This document shows, one piece after another, positions 20,501 to 32,207 of a stretch of 64,000 bases of DNA; positions within the stretch are counted from its first letter, which is position 1; every line of letters begins with the position of its first letter. Under the pieces are notes generated by a model that worked only from the letters and a program-made list of their open reading frames with translations, had not been told where the DNA came from and did no database searches. Source of the DNA: Phallusia mammillata (lineage: Eukaryota; Chordata; Ascidiacea; Phlebobranchia; Ascidiidae); contig QLIY01000258.1 of assembly GCA_003260075.1 (NCBI GenBank), positions 98,233 to 162,232 of the forward strand. The letters run 5' to 3'. The position numbers were made by a program, and so were the translations under genes.

Positions 20501-22002
20501 CGCATGCGACGACGTCATCCTCGCACGATGCAACAAACCTCTTTTCACCATTGTCAGAAGTTGTTTGTGTCAATCCACAATAAGTAGCAGAGGCAGGACA
20601 TTCAGTGTTGTTTAATCCAGGCGGATTCGATCCCAGAGCACAACTCAAACCGTTGACTAGTTGCGCTTCCAACAACATAAAAGCAACCGGCAAGACTGCA
20701 GCAACTATTTGGTTCATTGCTGTCGCCAAAAACTTTTTTAAACTCCTAAACTTTTTTCAACACTTGTGAAACTGAGTAAGGTCACCCTGAAACAGTAGTA
20801 TTAGAAACTGCAAGCGTTTTTTATTCGTTATTTAAACCTTGCCTATGCTACTTAAGTACTTAATTAAGTTTACTCAACGCCAAACTACCAGCAACCATTA
20901 AACAAGTTGCAGCAACAAGTCCAACAGATTGTAGTCACAAAAACGTAGAATTGCAGCGGAATAAGCACGAACCATAGACAAGCGAGCTTGCCTAAGTGAG
21001 CAACGAAAAACTTACAACACACATTTTTTTGCAATAACAGTTTTATTTTGCCCGCGGCAAATTCCAATACACGTCGCATCATCGAGGGGGGGGGGCTCAC
21101 AGCGGAATAAGCACGCACCATGGACAAGCGAGCTTGCCTAAGTTAACAACGAAAAATGTACAACAGACACTTTTGTGCAATAACCCGGCGACGTTAAAGC
21201 TATTAGTATTTAAGCTGCAGCTCAAAGCAGTTTTATTTTGCCCGCGGCAAATTCCAATACACGTCGCATCATCGAAGCTGCGCAAAACGAGCCAATAGTC
21301 TACATTGCATCAAAACAAAGTGTCAATCTGTTATTTTTATTAACCCATACCAGAATAAATTGGGGTGATATAGCAGATCCTTAATACTATTTTACACAAC
21401 ACAAACACATAGGGTACGACGTCGCGTGACGTCATAAATGATTCGGTTAATTCGGCCGAATTTATTCGGAAAAACCGCCGAATATTCGGCTCGTCGGAAT
21501 CAAAATTTCTCCGATTCGGTACATCACTGCTTAAAACTACATCAGGAACGGGAGCGCTATTTTTCTATTAAAAGATTTTTTTGTGTTTGACACGGACTAA
21601 TTGGAATAAGCGTGTTTGCTATCTTTTTACTGTTTTGCGATGGCCTAAAATCTAATTCTGTTAGCAACAATTGTTGAAAACATGAATTGTAAATTACTTC
21701 AAAACTTTATGTGAAGATATTTTGGAGAATACGCTTACTTTTTTCTTAGGCCTTGCAGTTATATACTGACAACTTATAAAAAATATTATCCTGTATTATG
21801 GAAATAGGAATTTGAGTTTTTATGTTACATAAAAAATCTCTTGTTTAAGACATTTTTTAACACGATCAATTTATTATTTTTTTCAGACCGAAAGCCAACC
21901 AACACGCATTTGGCGCTGGCTTGGACACGAGAGAGCGCTAGAGATCGCGCACAATTTCTTCAAAACCTTGCAGAGCTTGCGGAGAAATTTAAACCTGCAT
22001 AA
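14571..22002 (+). CDS. DHRS12: Short-chain dehydrogenase/reductase, DHRS12 orthologue (copy A)
   Basis: Six exons: 14571-14626, 15173-15389, 15781-16157 (broken, see below), 16938-17054, 17988-18207 and 21887-22002. After removing the duplicated piece of exon 3 the protein is about 321 residues, close to vertebrate DHRS12. Visible SDR signatures: TGANSGLG (NAD(P)-binding glycine motif), VNNSGCMV in place of NNAG, the catalytic Ser in ITVSSGGM, and YAQNK (YxxxK catalytic pair). The start MSLYQKGAFLIKGLREFT and the tail DRKPTNTHLALAW match the DHRS12 ends, so the start is secure. Substrate is not established for this family. Exon 3 is interrupted by 13 G and a second partial copy of itself (16026-16157), and the ends of exons 4 and 5 are also partly duplicated. 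Intron 2 holds a hAT element and intron 5 holds an antisense gene. AATAAA at 22661 is a possible poly(A) signal. Confidence 0.93.
15452..15680. mobile_element. hAT-type non-autonomous element in intron 2 of DHRS12 copy A
   Basis: Ends CAGTGGTACTCAAC and GTTGAGAACCACTG are inverted repeats, and the 8-bp target duplication CTCTATAT flanks both sides (15444-15451, 15681-15688). It has no coding capacity at 229 bp. A right end of the same type occurs near 61547. Confidence 0.85.
17289..17560. mobile_element. MITE with TA target duplication (CCGTATTTTACGG ends), polymorphic
   Basis: Inverted ends CCGTATTTTACGGACCATAA and TTATGGTCCGTAAAATACGG, each with an internal palindrome, flanked by TA on both sides. 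The parallel copy of this intron at about 17036-17180 lacks the element and reads GTGTAGTAAT, an exact empty site. A G run (17333-17342) interrupts the element. TA duplication suggests a Tc1/mariner-like or related cut-and-paste family; I cannot name it with certainty. Confidence 0.85.
17618..18002. repeat. G-run duplication across DHRS12 copy A exon 5 acceptor
   Basis: 17618-17809 repeats as 17820-18003 around 12 G. Both copies contain the acceptor TTGTTGTGTAG and the first codons of exon 5; only the second continues into the exon. Native GG plus ten G equals the 12 observed. Confidence 0.85.
18320..18395 (+). repeat. Retroelement 3'-end-like repeat, copy 2
   Basis: GATGACATGAGCGTTTGCCG, AAACGTTT, AATAAAGCATGTCG, GGGCCGTTAT. 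In intron 5 of DHRS12 copy A. Confidence 0.5.
18702..20717 (-). CDS. GPI-anchored protein with three Ly6/uPAR-like (LU) domains, nested in DHRS12 intron
   Basis: Six minus-strand exons: 20717-20479, 20155-19977, 19798-19735, 19611-19449, 19196-19136 and 18975-18702, about 326 residues. The start MNQIVAAVLPVAFMLLEAQL is a signal peptide, so ATG 20717 is chosen. Domain 1 runs from LSCALGSNPPG to CWSACCNNEPNCN, domain 2 ends near ADECN, and domain 3 ends CVAACCQNDACN. The CCxxDxCN ending is the hallmark of three-finger LU domains. Then follow about 45 residues of Thr-rich stalk and a hydrophobic tail INILMMMCLVVFGCL after TSGAKRA, as expected for a GPI signal. Exon 4 contains an 11-base C tract (plus 19595-19605) exactly where domain 2 should show its CC pair. 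As written, the frame is off by one there, so this exon start is uncertain. It lies wholly inside intron 5 of DHRS12 copy A on the opposite strand. Ligand unknown. Confidence 0.75.
18775..18900. repeat. GTT/GTG-rich trinucleotide repeat encoding the Thr-rich stalk
   Basis: Imperfect trinucleotide tract in the last exon of the LU-domain gene; on the minus strand it reads mostly ACA/ACC/ACT threonine codons with Pro, Ala and Ile interruptions. It is likely an O-glycosylated stalk and may vary in length between alleles. Confidence 0.7.
20956..21275. repeat. G-run duplication in DHRS12 copy A intron 5
   Basis: 20956-21085 and 21099-21275 are copies around ten G; the second has about 50 extra bp (GACGTTAAAGCTATTAG region). 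Confidence 0.8.
21438..21531. mobile_element. CCGAATATTCGG-family element, right part
   Basis: AATTCGGCCGAATTTATTCG and a terminal GATTCGGTACATCACT, in intron 5 of DHRS12 copy A upstream of exon 6. Left end not identified. Confidence 0.5.
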
Positions 22003-23198
22003 GTCAACTTCAATTTCATGTTTCGGTTCTAAGTAGTTCAGTTTCTGCAATTGATTTACGATTGTTCAAAAAAAAATGAAGCAGTGTTTTGTGTGTTTTT
22101 AGTATGTTCGTCAACTCGTCGTATTTGTGTTTAACCACAACGTTTTACATTTTGATGAAAAATGGATTTGGCACAATTATGCCAATAACCAGAATATGTT
22201 TGTAGGGTTTGGATTAAAGTTTTCAAAACAATTAACTGTCCCAAATTTGTTTTGCATTTTCACTTTCTCGGCACAAAATATACATGCAGATAAGGCGTGT
22301 TGTAGCTTACAGACGTACGTTTCGTTAATCCTAATACCTATATATCTGCCAAACTCCGATTCGTTAAATTTTGTTGGTCCAAATCAAGATTTCAAACAAT
22401 TTTCGGGTTAAGGCTTACAACTCTCGCCCTACCTCCGAAAATTAACACAAATTAACAAACTTTGCAACTATTGTTTTTGTATTGTGTGGTTTGTTACATT
22501 ATTTGCTACACTTTTTGTGTTGTTGAGACGTTTGTTGTCCTAAAAGTGGTTGAAAATGCTTGTCAGGGAGGCATAACTTATCAAAAGCTCATACGGTTTG
22601 TTACACTTTATAACATATGCATTTAACTATGTGTTTCTTGTTTTGAATATACGCCCAAGTAATAAAACGCTACTCATATAAATATAAAAGTAGTTGCCAT
22701 GGTTACGGAACGCAGTAAAATTATTGCACCAATATGTGTATTCTGCCTAAAAGCAAGAGCATTTTGCGATTTCGATGTATGGGTTTTAAGTGTTTGAAAA
22801 TGTTTAGTCAAAATACACTTGCTAAACTTATATGTGACGACCACAGCATGTTAGGCATTTTTTCACTGTTTAAAATTAGCAAAAATACCGTTGCTTTGGC
22901 AACTACATCAACAGCACGAACGGAAGTTGACTATTCAACCAGGCATAGCAAATAAAATGTCAGCGCCTGAAAACTAAATGTCACAACTTCACGAGGGGCC
23001 AAGTGTTTGACTTAGTTAGTTACCCAGTCTTAACCCACCAGAGAATTTGCCCTTTACACGATGTGAGCAAAACAAAACTGCGCTTTCATGTCGTTGGAAT
23101 AAAGTTTTGAAAATAGAGTGTCTCCTGTAATACCAACCGCCTCGTTGAGTGCTAAGACTATTTCTGGCTCTACCCTACAGTGCACTGCTGTTTAGGCG

Positions 23199-23564
23199 TG
23201 ACACTAAAACGCTGAATGGGCGGGACGTCGCGGAAACCGTTAAATATCGGGTAAATTGCTGACGGTTAGTGCTATTAGGGTTGGGTTGAGGTTTATAAAA
23301 GTATGTGAATCAAAAAATGTCCCTGCCTAAAACTTATTCAGCTGTTTCCTGACATTCAGCAAAAAAGCTTGGGCGGGAAGTCTCCATCGGCCGCTGAATG
23401 TTTCGCTCGGTCGCGGAAGGTATCCGGGGGAATTATTTTTAATGATTTTCTATTATAAAACCTTATCCCAACCTTAATAGCACTAACCGTCAGCAATTCA
23501 ACCCGATATTCAGCGGTTTTCACGACGTCCCGCCATCTCCCGCCCATTCAGCGTTTTAGTGTCA
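23199..23564. mobile_element. MITE with TGACACTAAAACGC ends
   Basis: Long inverted repeats: TGACACTAAAACGCTGAATG at the left and CATTCAGCGTTTTAGTGTCA at the right, with further inverted blocks (GACGGTTAGTGCTATTAGGG). CTGTTTAGGCG occurs just outside both ends (23188-23198 and 23568-23578), probably the target duplication with three extra bases at the right. No coding capacity. Confidence 0.75.
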
Positions 23565-24024
23565 CCCCTGTTTAGGCGTTTTTCCCAACACGCTTCCTTT
23601 ATAACTGATAATGTGTCCTTAAGATTAATGTAACAATTATGGGGCTTCCAGTAGACATACATTAAATGAAATTTTAAGCTAGAAAAAAATCAAATGTAAT
23701 TTTTTTTTTCAAGTAAACGAAATTGTTTTAAGCGGTTCTACGTATCTTAATACACACACTGAAAATTACTTACACCTCGTATGACTGTTGTGTGTACTCT
23801 GGGGTTGTACCCAGGTCAAAGAAATCTGTGTAAAACTTACATTCTGAATGAAATGTCCCAATTTGTAACATAAGACCGGCTTGCAAGGTGAAAATACGTA
23901 AATGAAAAAGTTTTTTTTAGGCTTTTTTAAAATTTTTCATTCTAAACAGCTATTAATATAATTGTTATAGTACTTTTATGCTATTTTGTATAACTTGTTT
24001 AACAAACTTGAAACGACCAAATAG

Positions 24025-24195
24025 GTTCAGCAGTTCACGCAGCTGAATACGCGAAACCGAACATTCAAAACACGCAAACAGGTGCACCTGCTACCATTGT
24101 TACGTTGAACGGTAATATGACGACACAATGGTTTTCAGAAACAAACGATTTGTCTTTCATGCATACAATGGCGGAAGGTGGCAACAAAAAACTAG
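24025..24195 (+). CDS. Isolated exon candidate of unknown protein
   Basis: After an acceptor AAATAG the frame starting at 24027 reads SAVHAAEYAKPNIQNTQTGA, continues protein-like (TIVTLNGNMTTQWFSETN) and reaches a possible donor CTAG|GTATAT at 24195. Without splicing it stays open to a stop at 24249. Composition looks coding, but no partner exon was found within several kb on the same strand. Confidence 0.3.
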
Positions 24196-24830
24196 GTATA
24201 TCCTGCTTGGTATGTTGTAAAGGTGATCTGCCTGGCCCAAGCGGACGTTAAGTGTAATTAGGCCGTAAATTGCCTAGCTGCCCTGGGCAAAGCGGTTATT
24301 TTCAATGATATAAAACGCTTAGGCCTACTTGACTGATTAGTTTGTTGGTAGAAGGCTGTATACAGGCGCACTCGACAAGGATCAAAAACGAATATTTAGG
24401 GTTGTTTAGAGGCAGAAAGTGTTCAGGTACAGCAGACTTAATAAGTTTTAGACTTTCTGGTTGAAATGCCTTTTCTGTCACATTTTAAAACAAAACAGCC
24501 GCTTTAAATCCATGTAACAAACTGGTGTTTCATATTAGTATAGGGTTTCCTAGCTAATTGTTGTTTTGACATTTCATGGAGTGGGTAAACGATTTGTCGC
24601 TCTCCCCACTGCTGCGTGATAGCTCGTTAAAATGGTGCCAGATTATCTGGTTTTGTTGATCCTTTGTAGTGGTGGTCCGTGACCTTGTCAAGGTCAAACT
24701 TTGATTTTGTTGGTATTATTCGCCACTGAAGTTAGCAATTTAGTCAGCTGCTTCTTTTTGAGTTATTGCAATGGTCAGCTAGGACAAACTACGTGCGTTT
24801 TACAATTAATATGCTTGTTACCGTTATATG

Positions 24831-25073
24831 CAGTGGTGGGACTCATTTTTTTGTCAGCCGGTTCTATCACAAATGTCATATTTTTCAGCCGGTTGGGGGG
24901 GGGGTACGTGCGTTTTACAATTAATATGCTTGTTACCGTTGTATGCAGTGGTGGGACTCATTTTTTTGTCAGCCGTTTCTATCACAAATGTCATATTTTT
25001 CAGCCGGTTCTGTTACTAAAAGTCAATTTGACAGTAACCAGTAATGCTAACCGGTTCGCTGATCTCATTAAAT

Positions 25074-25109
<36 letters not shown>
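24831..25109. mobile_element. CAGTGGTGGGA-type element, right part replaced by a G run
   Basis: Starts CAGTGGTGGGACTCA with repeated AGCCGGTTCT motifs, present twice because of the 24895-24904 G-run duplication. The body matches the complete element at 58457-58624 in opposite orientation at the ends, but its own right end is missing where the 36-base G run begins at 25074. Confidence 0.65.
25074..25109. repeat. G homopolymer, 36 bases
   Basis: Replaces the expected right part of the element starting at 24831. Confidence 0.85.
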
Positions 25110-25110
<1 letters not shown>

Positions 25111-25145
25111 GTAAATCGACCTGTCACATTTAGCACGTGATACCA

Positions 25146-25746
25146 TGGGCGTCCGCAGCAGGGGGTAAGAGGGGGCGCGCGCTCCCCTCTGGAAAAAAGG
25201 AAAAACGCTCGAAAAATCCGCAACTTCAAACAAAACATGATAAACATTCACACAGTGTTAAACAAAATTATTCCGGTAACGTAAATTGAAGAAGTCGTGG
25301 GACTCCACCCCGTTAAACACGCCCAATACAAGCTGTAACTGTAACAGAACAGGATGAAGTTTTACAACAAATTATATTAATCTAACATTATTACTTAACA
25401 ATAGCTCGCTGACAAGCATATTATTACGTCATTGTTTGCCAACCTACCACACAATTCAGTGATGTTTAATATTGTATTTATTGTACTATTTTGCTACTTT
25501 GGGATTGGCAAGAATGAGTAGCACTGTCGGATGATTTTTGTTATGAAATGCCGTTTATCAACCAGCGATGTGGGGGGGGGGGCTTCAGTGATGTTTAATA
25601 TTGTATTTATTGTACTATTTTGCTACTTTTGGATTGGCAAGAATGAGTAGCACTGTCGGATGATTTTTTTTATGAAATGCCGTTTATCAACCAGCGATGT
25701 GACGATAGTATTGCCCTCCCCTGTATTTTATCCTGCGGACGCCCAT
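25146..25746. mobile_element. Element with GGGCGTCCGCAG inverted ends
   Basis: GGGCGTCCGCAG at 25146 and CTGCGGACGCCC near 25745 face each other, and GTGATAC occurs just outside both ends. The interior is enlarged by the G-run duplication at 25572-25582. No transposase reading frame seen. Confidence 0.6.
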
Positions 25747-27533
25747 GCGTGATACGGATATATTTGCTGCTTGTGCTTTTATTGTGACAGAAAAATGGGT
25801 TAAACCAATCTACAATGTTCTGTTGAATTAGGAGCTGGTGCACGCAAGGAGATTAAAGTCACTATTTTGTTCGGAGAAACTTTTGGTGGGAAAGTTTTTC
25901 GCACTGTTTTTAAACGGTGACTTCCCTTCTTTGCAGATGCTTCCTCGTGTTTTCCAACTAATATTAGATCAATAATTGCCTTCATAGTAAACTTACACGC
26001 CTGCCCTAATCGACAGGGGGAATACATTGCCCCTGGGCAAATGTCGAGTTAATGATCAGAATTTTACTTCGAATTTTAAATTGCAGGCGCAGCTATACTG
26101 TTTATAAATAGCAGCTGCGTATTTATTTTTGTCATATCCGACTGGATGGCAATTTTTTGTCGCACGCTCCAAAGCATTATGATGTAACAAGCTATTGTTG
26201 TCAGATCACAATATTGTTGTGTTTTTACGCCGAGTAGGAAAATCAGCGTTTGGTCTTTATTTAGACTGGAAATTACACCAATTTGAAAATGCGACCCGAA
26301 ATAAAGTAAGAACCTCCAGCTTAACGGTGATTTCCATTTAAACAGCATTTTAGGTTTTGGTTTGATGTAAACTCAATGTTGAGAATTGAGACATTTTTTA
26401 CTCTAATTTGCGAAGGATTTAGGTACATGATTTTTCCAGTATTTTTCGAGCAAACTTTCTCTTTTATTTAGGAATGTTTATGAGATGTTGCAGCCACCCA
26501 ATGTTATCTCTGAACTTTAACGTACTAGGAGATACAACTGCAATAAAAATATCAACAAACAATCTACATTGCAGGAATCTTTCGAAGAATTGCGATTTAG
26601 ACTAGCTGTAGCCAGTGTTTTAATGGGGTAATGACTTTGCTCTGCTCAGTTCAGTTGTAAATTACACCACTTTTATCAGTTAAAATATATCGTCGTGGTT
26701 AAGGGGTGCTTTGAATCCGACGATTGTTTATTTTCGTGCTGTTATTTGCTCTATTCAGATTGATTGAACTTAATGCCACAGACAAGAAAAGCATGATGTG
26801 ACAAGATTAATAATCATCTAGTTACTTGTTGTTTGGCACTCGTAAACTACCATTGCATTATTGTCTGTTTTCTTTAGACGTCTTTGCTCCGTAAATTGTC
26901 CGAAACGTTTACGCATGATTAACGAGATCCCATCTGTTTCACTGAAATGTGAAAACAAAACAAGGGGATTTACGTGAGCAAGACGTCTGGTTTCATATCA
27001 CTGCTTTAAAAATAGCGCAAATAAGATCATTACCTACTTGGCAGATGGTTTTGGCTGCTGAGTTGTTGTTGTTTACGGAAAACTACCCAATTTTAAGTCA
27101 TTTATTACCATTTATCTGTCAGAGGAAATTTTATTGTTGTTGTTTACTGACAGGTCTGATGCAGAGAAAACGTTTTATCTCTATATTTCAGAACAGTTCT
27201 TTGTTGTGCGTAGTTGGTTGTGTTTTAATGAGCCTGTGAAGTTGGAAAAAGTGCTGAAGCTAAACAGTTGATCAGTAGAAGTATGAAAAAGGCAAGGTAA
27301 TGAACACTGTGTAGGTCTAACTAGAAGGAATTAAATTTAATTAAAAGTTTAAGACTATCGTGGACAAAATGTCAGATTTACTGAGAAATAATCCTCAAAA
27401 GAAAGAAATGTCAATCAAATTGGTGACTTATGTGGTCTTCGTGTGTGCAGCCAATTTTTGGCGGTTTTGGCTCTTGTGTTAATGTAAAGATTAAAACCGT
27501 TTCCAAAACGTATGGGTTTAGACCAGTGGTTCC

Positions 27534-28318
27534 CAACCAGGGCCCATGGCCCCGTAGGGGGGCCACGAGCTGTGTTCTGGGGGGCCACAGGAGTATATTC
27601 ACCGGGGGGGGGGATGCGGTTGGTTGTGTTTTGATGAGCCTGTGAAGTTGGAAAAAGTGCTAAAGCTAAACAGTTGATCAGTAGAAGTATGAAAAAGGCA
27701 AGGTAATGAACACTGTGTAGGTCTAACTAGAAGGAATTAAATTTAATTAAAAGTTTAAGACTTTCGTGGACAAAATGTCAGATTTACTGAGAAATAATCC
27801 TCAAAAGAAAGAAATGTCAATCAAATTGGTGACTTATGTGGTCTTCGTGTGTGCAGCCAATTTTTGGCGGTTTTGGCTCTTGTGTTAATGTAAAGATTAA
27901 AACCGTTTCCAAAACGTATGGGTTTAGACCAGTGGTTCCCAACCAGGGCCCATGGCCCCGTAGGGGGGGCACGAGCTGTGTTCTGGGGGGCCACAGGAGT
28001 ATATTCACCAGAAACACTCACAAAAAGCCATTTTCTTTTTTAATGCGCATAACTAAATGTGTGTTGGAAATAACTTTATTCCCAATTTATTCGACTATTT
28101 CACACACTATTTGCCTATATTGAGGTTTTTCACGATTACGGATTCTTTTTTACTCTATTCGACCTGTTTAAAACCGAAATTAGTACCGAATTCCAACACG
28201 AGTTAGCCATTTACATTTTTAAGGGGGCCACAGGACTTACAGGTTTACTTGAAGGGGGCCACGAAGTCGAAAAGTTACGTGTAGGGGGCCATGGTCCACA
28301 AAAGGTTGGGAACCACTG
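27534..28318. mobile_element. hAT element, with a truncated second copy from local duplication
   Basis: The complete copy is 27930-28318: CAGTGGTTCCCAACC ... GGTTGGGAACCACTG with target duplication GTTTAGAC (27922-27929, 28319-28326). The first copy, from 27534, stops at the G run 27604-27613, because about 390 bp including the left flank is present twice. Confidence 0.85.
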
Positions 28319-28948
28319 GTTTAGACTTTAGATTGATTGTAACAGAGATAAAAAAGGTTTCAAAATCCTAGAAACAAAAAAAAATGTATCACCAAACTTA
28401 AGTGTAATAGTTTTGTAACAGTGATGTTCGTGCGCCGCGGTTGCTATAGAAACCACTTTTAAAATGTTGAAGTATTTCCTGGAAAAAGCCAGGTGATGGA
28501 ATGCAATAAGCAGCGGGATATTTGCAAAGTCGTGTTAGTGTGGTTTAACATTTAGAAAAAACACGCAATTTAAAACTCTTAAGAAACATTGCTTTAGAGG
28601 AAAAGTTGTTTTGACTGGTAAAGTGTATTTTCCCAGTAGAATTAGACCTTTGTAACCGCAAGCTTAATGGCAAGTTGCTAATAATACTTGTGAAGTCTTG
28701 TTTGGGTGGCTTTTGTGGTTGTTGTTTTGTGCAGATTTACACGAGTTCGGTTTCTAAATTTTTCGGCCGGTTTACAAGTTTTGAATAACAACGACAGGAA
28801 CTGCTTCATAGGATAACATGGCGTCAACTATTTTGTTTCCAAGTCAAGTCCCTATCTGTTACGGAATGTCCTAAAAAAAGTTTAACCCCAAGAGGCATCG
28901 TAATATGCACTTGGGATTCATAAATACCAAACCCTACACGCCGTAGAT

Positions 28949-29124
28949 CACGGGTCACCAAACTTTTTTCACTGCGTGCCGGATAAGTTTAAAAATGATT
29001 CGCGCGGGCCGCATAGTTTGCACGTCCCAGCGCCGTCTTTCTAAACTTAGCCCTCGAGGCGATTTTTATAGGGGGGCAAGAGATGGTCTTTCTACAATCC
29101 TATTTAAAATCTGGTAATGCGACT

Positions 29125-29201
<77 letters not shown>

Positions 29202-29623
29202 AATGCTGCAAAATTTCTTATTTTTCCGGTGATTTTAGATTCCAGCAACAACAACATGGCATTTTGTTGTTGTAGTCTTAATAGGTTTGGATATCGGCCT
29301 CGGAATTTATCTAAATTGACCCTAAAGCAGGGGTGTCCAACTCGAACACACCGCCGTGCCAATTTTGGGGGGGGGGGGCTAACAAAATAATGCAATTGTT
29401 TGCGCACAATTGACACTTGTAGTCTTGTCTGTGACGTAACATCCTGGGCTTTGTTATACTGCGAAACTGGGTTATATCAATTTTACAAATCGCGACAGGA
29501 AAACTTTTGTAAGAACCAGATTAATTTTTGAATGTTACAATGTTATCAATACGGTTCAGCAAACCAAAAAATGTGGGCGCGGGCCGGATAAAATGACCTC
29601 GGGCCGTAGTTTGGTGACCCCTG
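28949..29623. mobile_element. hAT element carrying a displaced G-bracketed fragment
   Basis: Ends CACGGGTCACCAAAC and GTTTGGTGACCCCTG, flanked by CCGTAGAT and CCCTAGAT (7 of 8 match). Inside, 29201-29366 lies between two G runs and copies the right flank at 29632-29796. Confidence 0.7.
29125..29200. repeat. Long G homopolymer, 76 bases
   Basis: Left bracket of the displaced fragment 29201-29366; the right bracket is 12 G at 29367-29378. Confidence 0.85.
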
Positions 29624-29757
29624 CCCTAGATAATGCTGCAAAATTTCTTATTTTTCCGGTGATTTTAGATTCCAGCAACAACAACATGGCATTTTGTTGT
29701 TGTAGTCTTAATAGGTTTGGATATCGGCCTCGGAATTTATCTAAATTGACCCTAAAC

Positions 29758-31306
29758 CAGGGGTGTCCAACTCGAACACACCGCCGTGCCAATTTTGGTT
29801 TTATAATCCAGTCGCGTGCCAACCTTTGGTACTTTTTCAAAACCATGTCTTAAACGTCTTAACGGCACGGGCTGAATCCGAATATTTGGCCAATATGTCG
29901 TCAAGCGCGAGTTAACTTGTTTATGATACTCCAGAAACCTTTTATTCTATTTATGCAACAGAAGATACAAATAGTTTGCAAGGGACACTGGAGTACTTTG
30001 TGTAACGTGGAAAACTCATCTTTGTTCAAGTTACGTCGGTTTTAAAACGTATTTCCAACTAAACACAAATGCGTTAGTAGTCACGTAATTAATTTAACAG
30101 ACATCGGTTTAAACGCAACAATTACAATTGTTTCGAAATAAACGGGTATTTTATTGCAACATAAACATGGCACGTTCACTAAAGTTTTAGTATTATGTGG
30201 CGCAATAACCTTCTGGAATAAAAACAAATATATTTGTTAATAAATTCCATGGGCCAACACAATGCAAGGGGCTTATAGCCGCTTTTAGATGTTGTTATGT
30301 AGGTTCGCATTAACGATTCCTAAGCCGTGTTTAATGTTCGTTTGCAAAGCACTGTAACGGCCCAAACTTGATACAAGATGACCTAAGTTTAGGCGTCAAC
30401 AATACACGGCCAGCTATATTTGAAACGTGCATTGCTTTTACTTTTATTTCCCGCCGTAACAAATTCTTTAAAAACTAAATCGTTGTTAAAATTACTGATT
30501 CGTCAGATCGTCCTTTCGGTATGTGCATACGATATTAGACGCACAGCAAACGTCCCAACCACAGAAAGGTATTGGTATTTAGTCGCATACCGCCGAAGTC
30601 GTACGGGTACATATATACTGCACATGGTATAAGTATCCGCGCTATTGATCAAAAGTCGCACCCCTGGCATTTTTTAAAACTTTACGCCTATGGAAAGGAG
30701 GCTTTTGTCAAAAAACGAACAATTCAATTAGCGGGTTGTGTAACTTTACTGCTGGTAATCTTTACAGAAGTTAGAATAAAGGCCAAGAGGAATCAACAGA
30801 AACAAATTTAATTGCGTGACAAATCCTAATGTTTACCATCTGAATGTGCAAAAGCTCGCGTGCCATTTTCAAATCCTCTGTGTGCCACTTTTGGCACGCG
30901 TGCCACGTGTTGGACACCCCTGNTTTGAATTGCGTAAAATGGACCTTGCGTGTTGCAATTAAATTAGGTGTTGACTGAAGCTTTCGTTGTGCTAGATTTA
31001 ACCGCCCACATCTGCTCAAAAGGCAGAAATTTTATACAAATAACAATCTCATAGGGGGGCGATTAGGAGCCAGTGCCTTAGAAATGGGGCGATTGAGCTA
31101 AAAAGGTTGAAGACCCCTGGCTTAAACGAATTATTTATTAGGCTACTGGCAAATTTTGGGAAACCGCTGGAGAAATTTGGACCTTAAAAACACCTCAAAA
31201 AAAACACTGCTAATGTTTACCATCTGAATGTGCAAAAGCTCGCGTGCCATTTTCAAATGCCCTGCGTGCCACTTTTGGCACGCGTGCCACGTGTTGGACA
31301 CCCCTG
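29758..31306. mobile_element. Long hAT element, about 1.5 kb, nested and locally duplicated
   Basis: Left end CAGGGGTGTCCAACTCG, right end GTGTTGGACACCCCTG, flanks CCCTAAAC and CCCTAAAG. The right end also occurs at 30922 before an N, because about 100 bp is present twice. Another hAT end (AAAGGTTGAAGACCCCTG near 31120) is nested inside. I see no intact transposase. Confidence 0.6.
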
Positions 31307-32207
31307 CCCTAAAGTATTGAAAAAGTGTTATTTCGCCCAAAACTAACCAGAAAAATGTATATGAAAGCTCAGAAAGAAATAGAAAAATGCTGATATTCTG
31401 AATTAAATTTAAAGTGAAATTTTGCATTTTGACCCAAAATTAGATCCCAATCGACTACCGTATCTCAAACCGCATGATTAGCGATTTTATCTGAACTCTA
31501 AACTCAGACATTCGTGACTAAAAAACCTCATATGCAAAACATGTTATTAATTAACACGAGTTAATTGGGGGGTGATACATTTTGTTGACATCGATAGAAG
31601 CGATTTACTTTCAAAATTTTGTTGCGTTGATCAGATTTACAAATCCGCTGTGTGCCGTCAAGCGCGTAGAAAGTGTTGTACAAAGTTGTTTTGCCTTAAA
31701 TTAATTCCAGTCTTTGATTAATAAAATTCATTACCATTGCATATTAGGTGTTAGAATTTGAAACGTTGAATTGATTATAGAAACAAATTGATTTGTTACC
31801 TTCTAGCTGTTGCGGTAAAATATAAAAGAAACACAAGTGCATTGTAGCTCACCAAATTTGACCTGACGTAACCTCTATCCGCAAACTGAAGTAACCCGAT
31901 AGCCAGTTCGTTGACGTCAAAATTCCAACGCTTCATTGTTTGGTTAAGGCCTCAAGAAGTCTTAAGCTGTTAGTGGGCTGGGCAGCGCAAACCGACAGAC
32001 AAAAAGCAGAAAGGATTCTTGTCGGCTTAACACTGCTTTGGTCTATTTGTTGCAGTTTAAATTTGTGGAATTTAAGTTGTTCAGTTGTTTGGTGTACAAA
32101 GAGTAAAATTGTGTTTTTACCTACTTGTTACAATCGACTGTTGTTTTCTTGCTCAGTCTCTTGTGATTCTTATTGTATGATAACCTCTATTTGTAAATCG
32201 ACTAAAA

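Noticed and set aside
22127-22411. Separate 94-residue gene after DHRS12 copy A
   Set aside because: It lies in the probable 3' UTR, is AT-rich with no recognisable features, and precedes the AATAAA at 22661.
27430-28123. Duplicated small gene at 27.43 and 27.84 kb
   Set aside because: Both copies are the same sequence present twice because of the G-run join, and the frame runs into a hAT element end.
29066-29846. Paired 96-116 residue proteins on the minus strand
   Set aside because: They are hAT element and flank sequence read twice, with a homopolymer.
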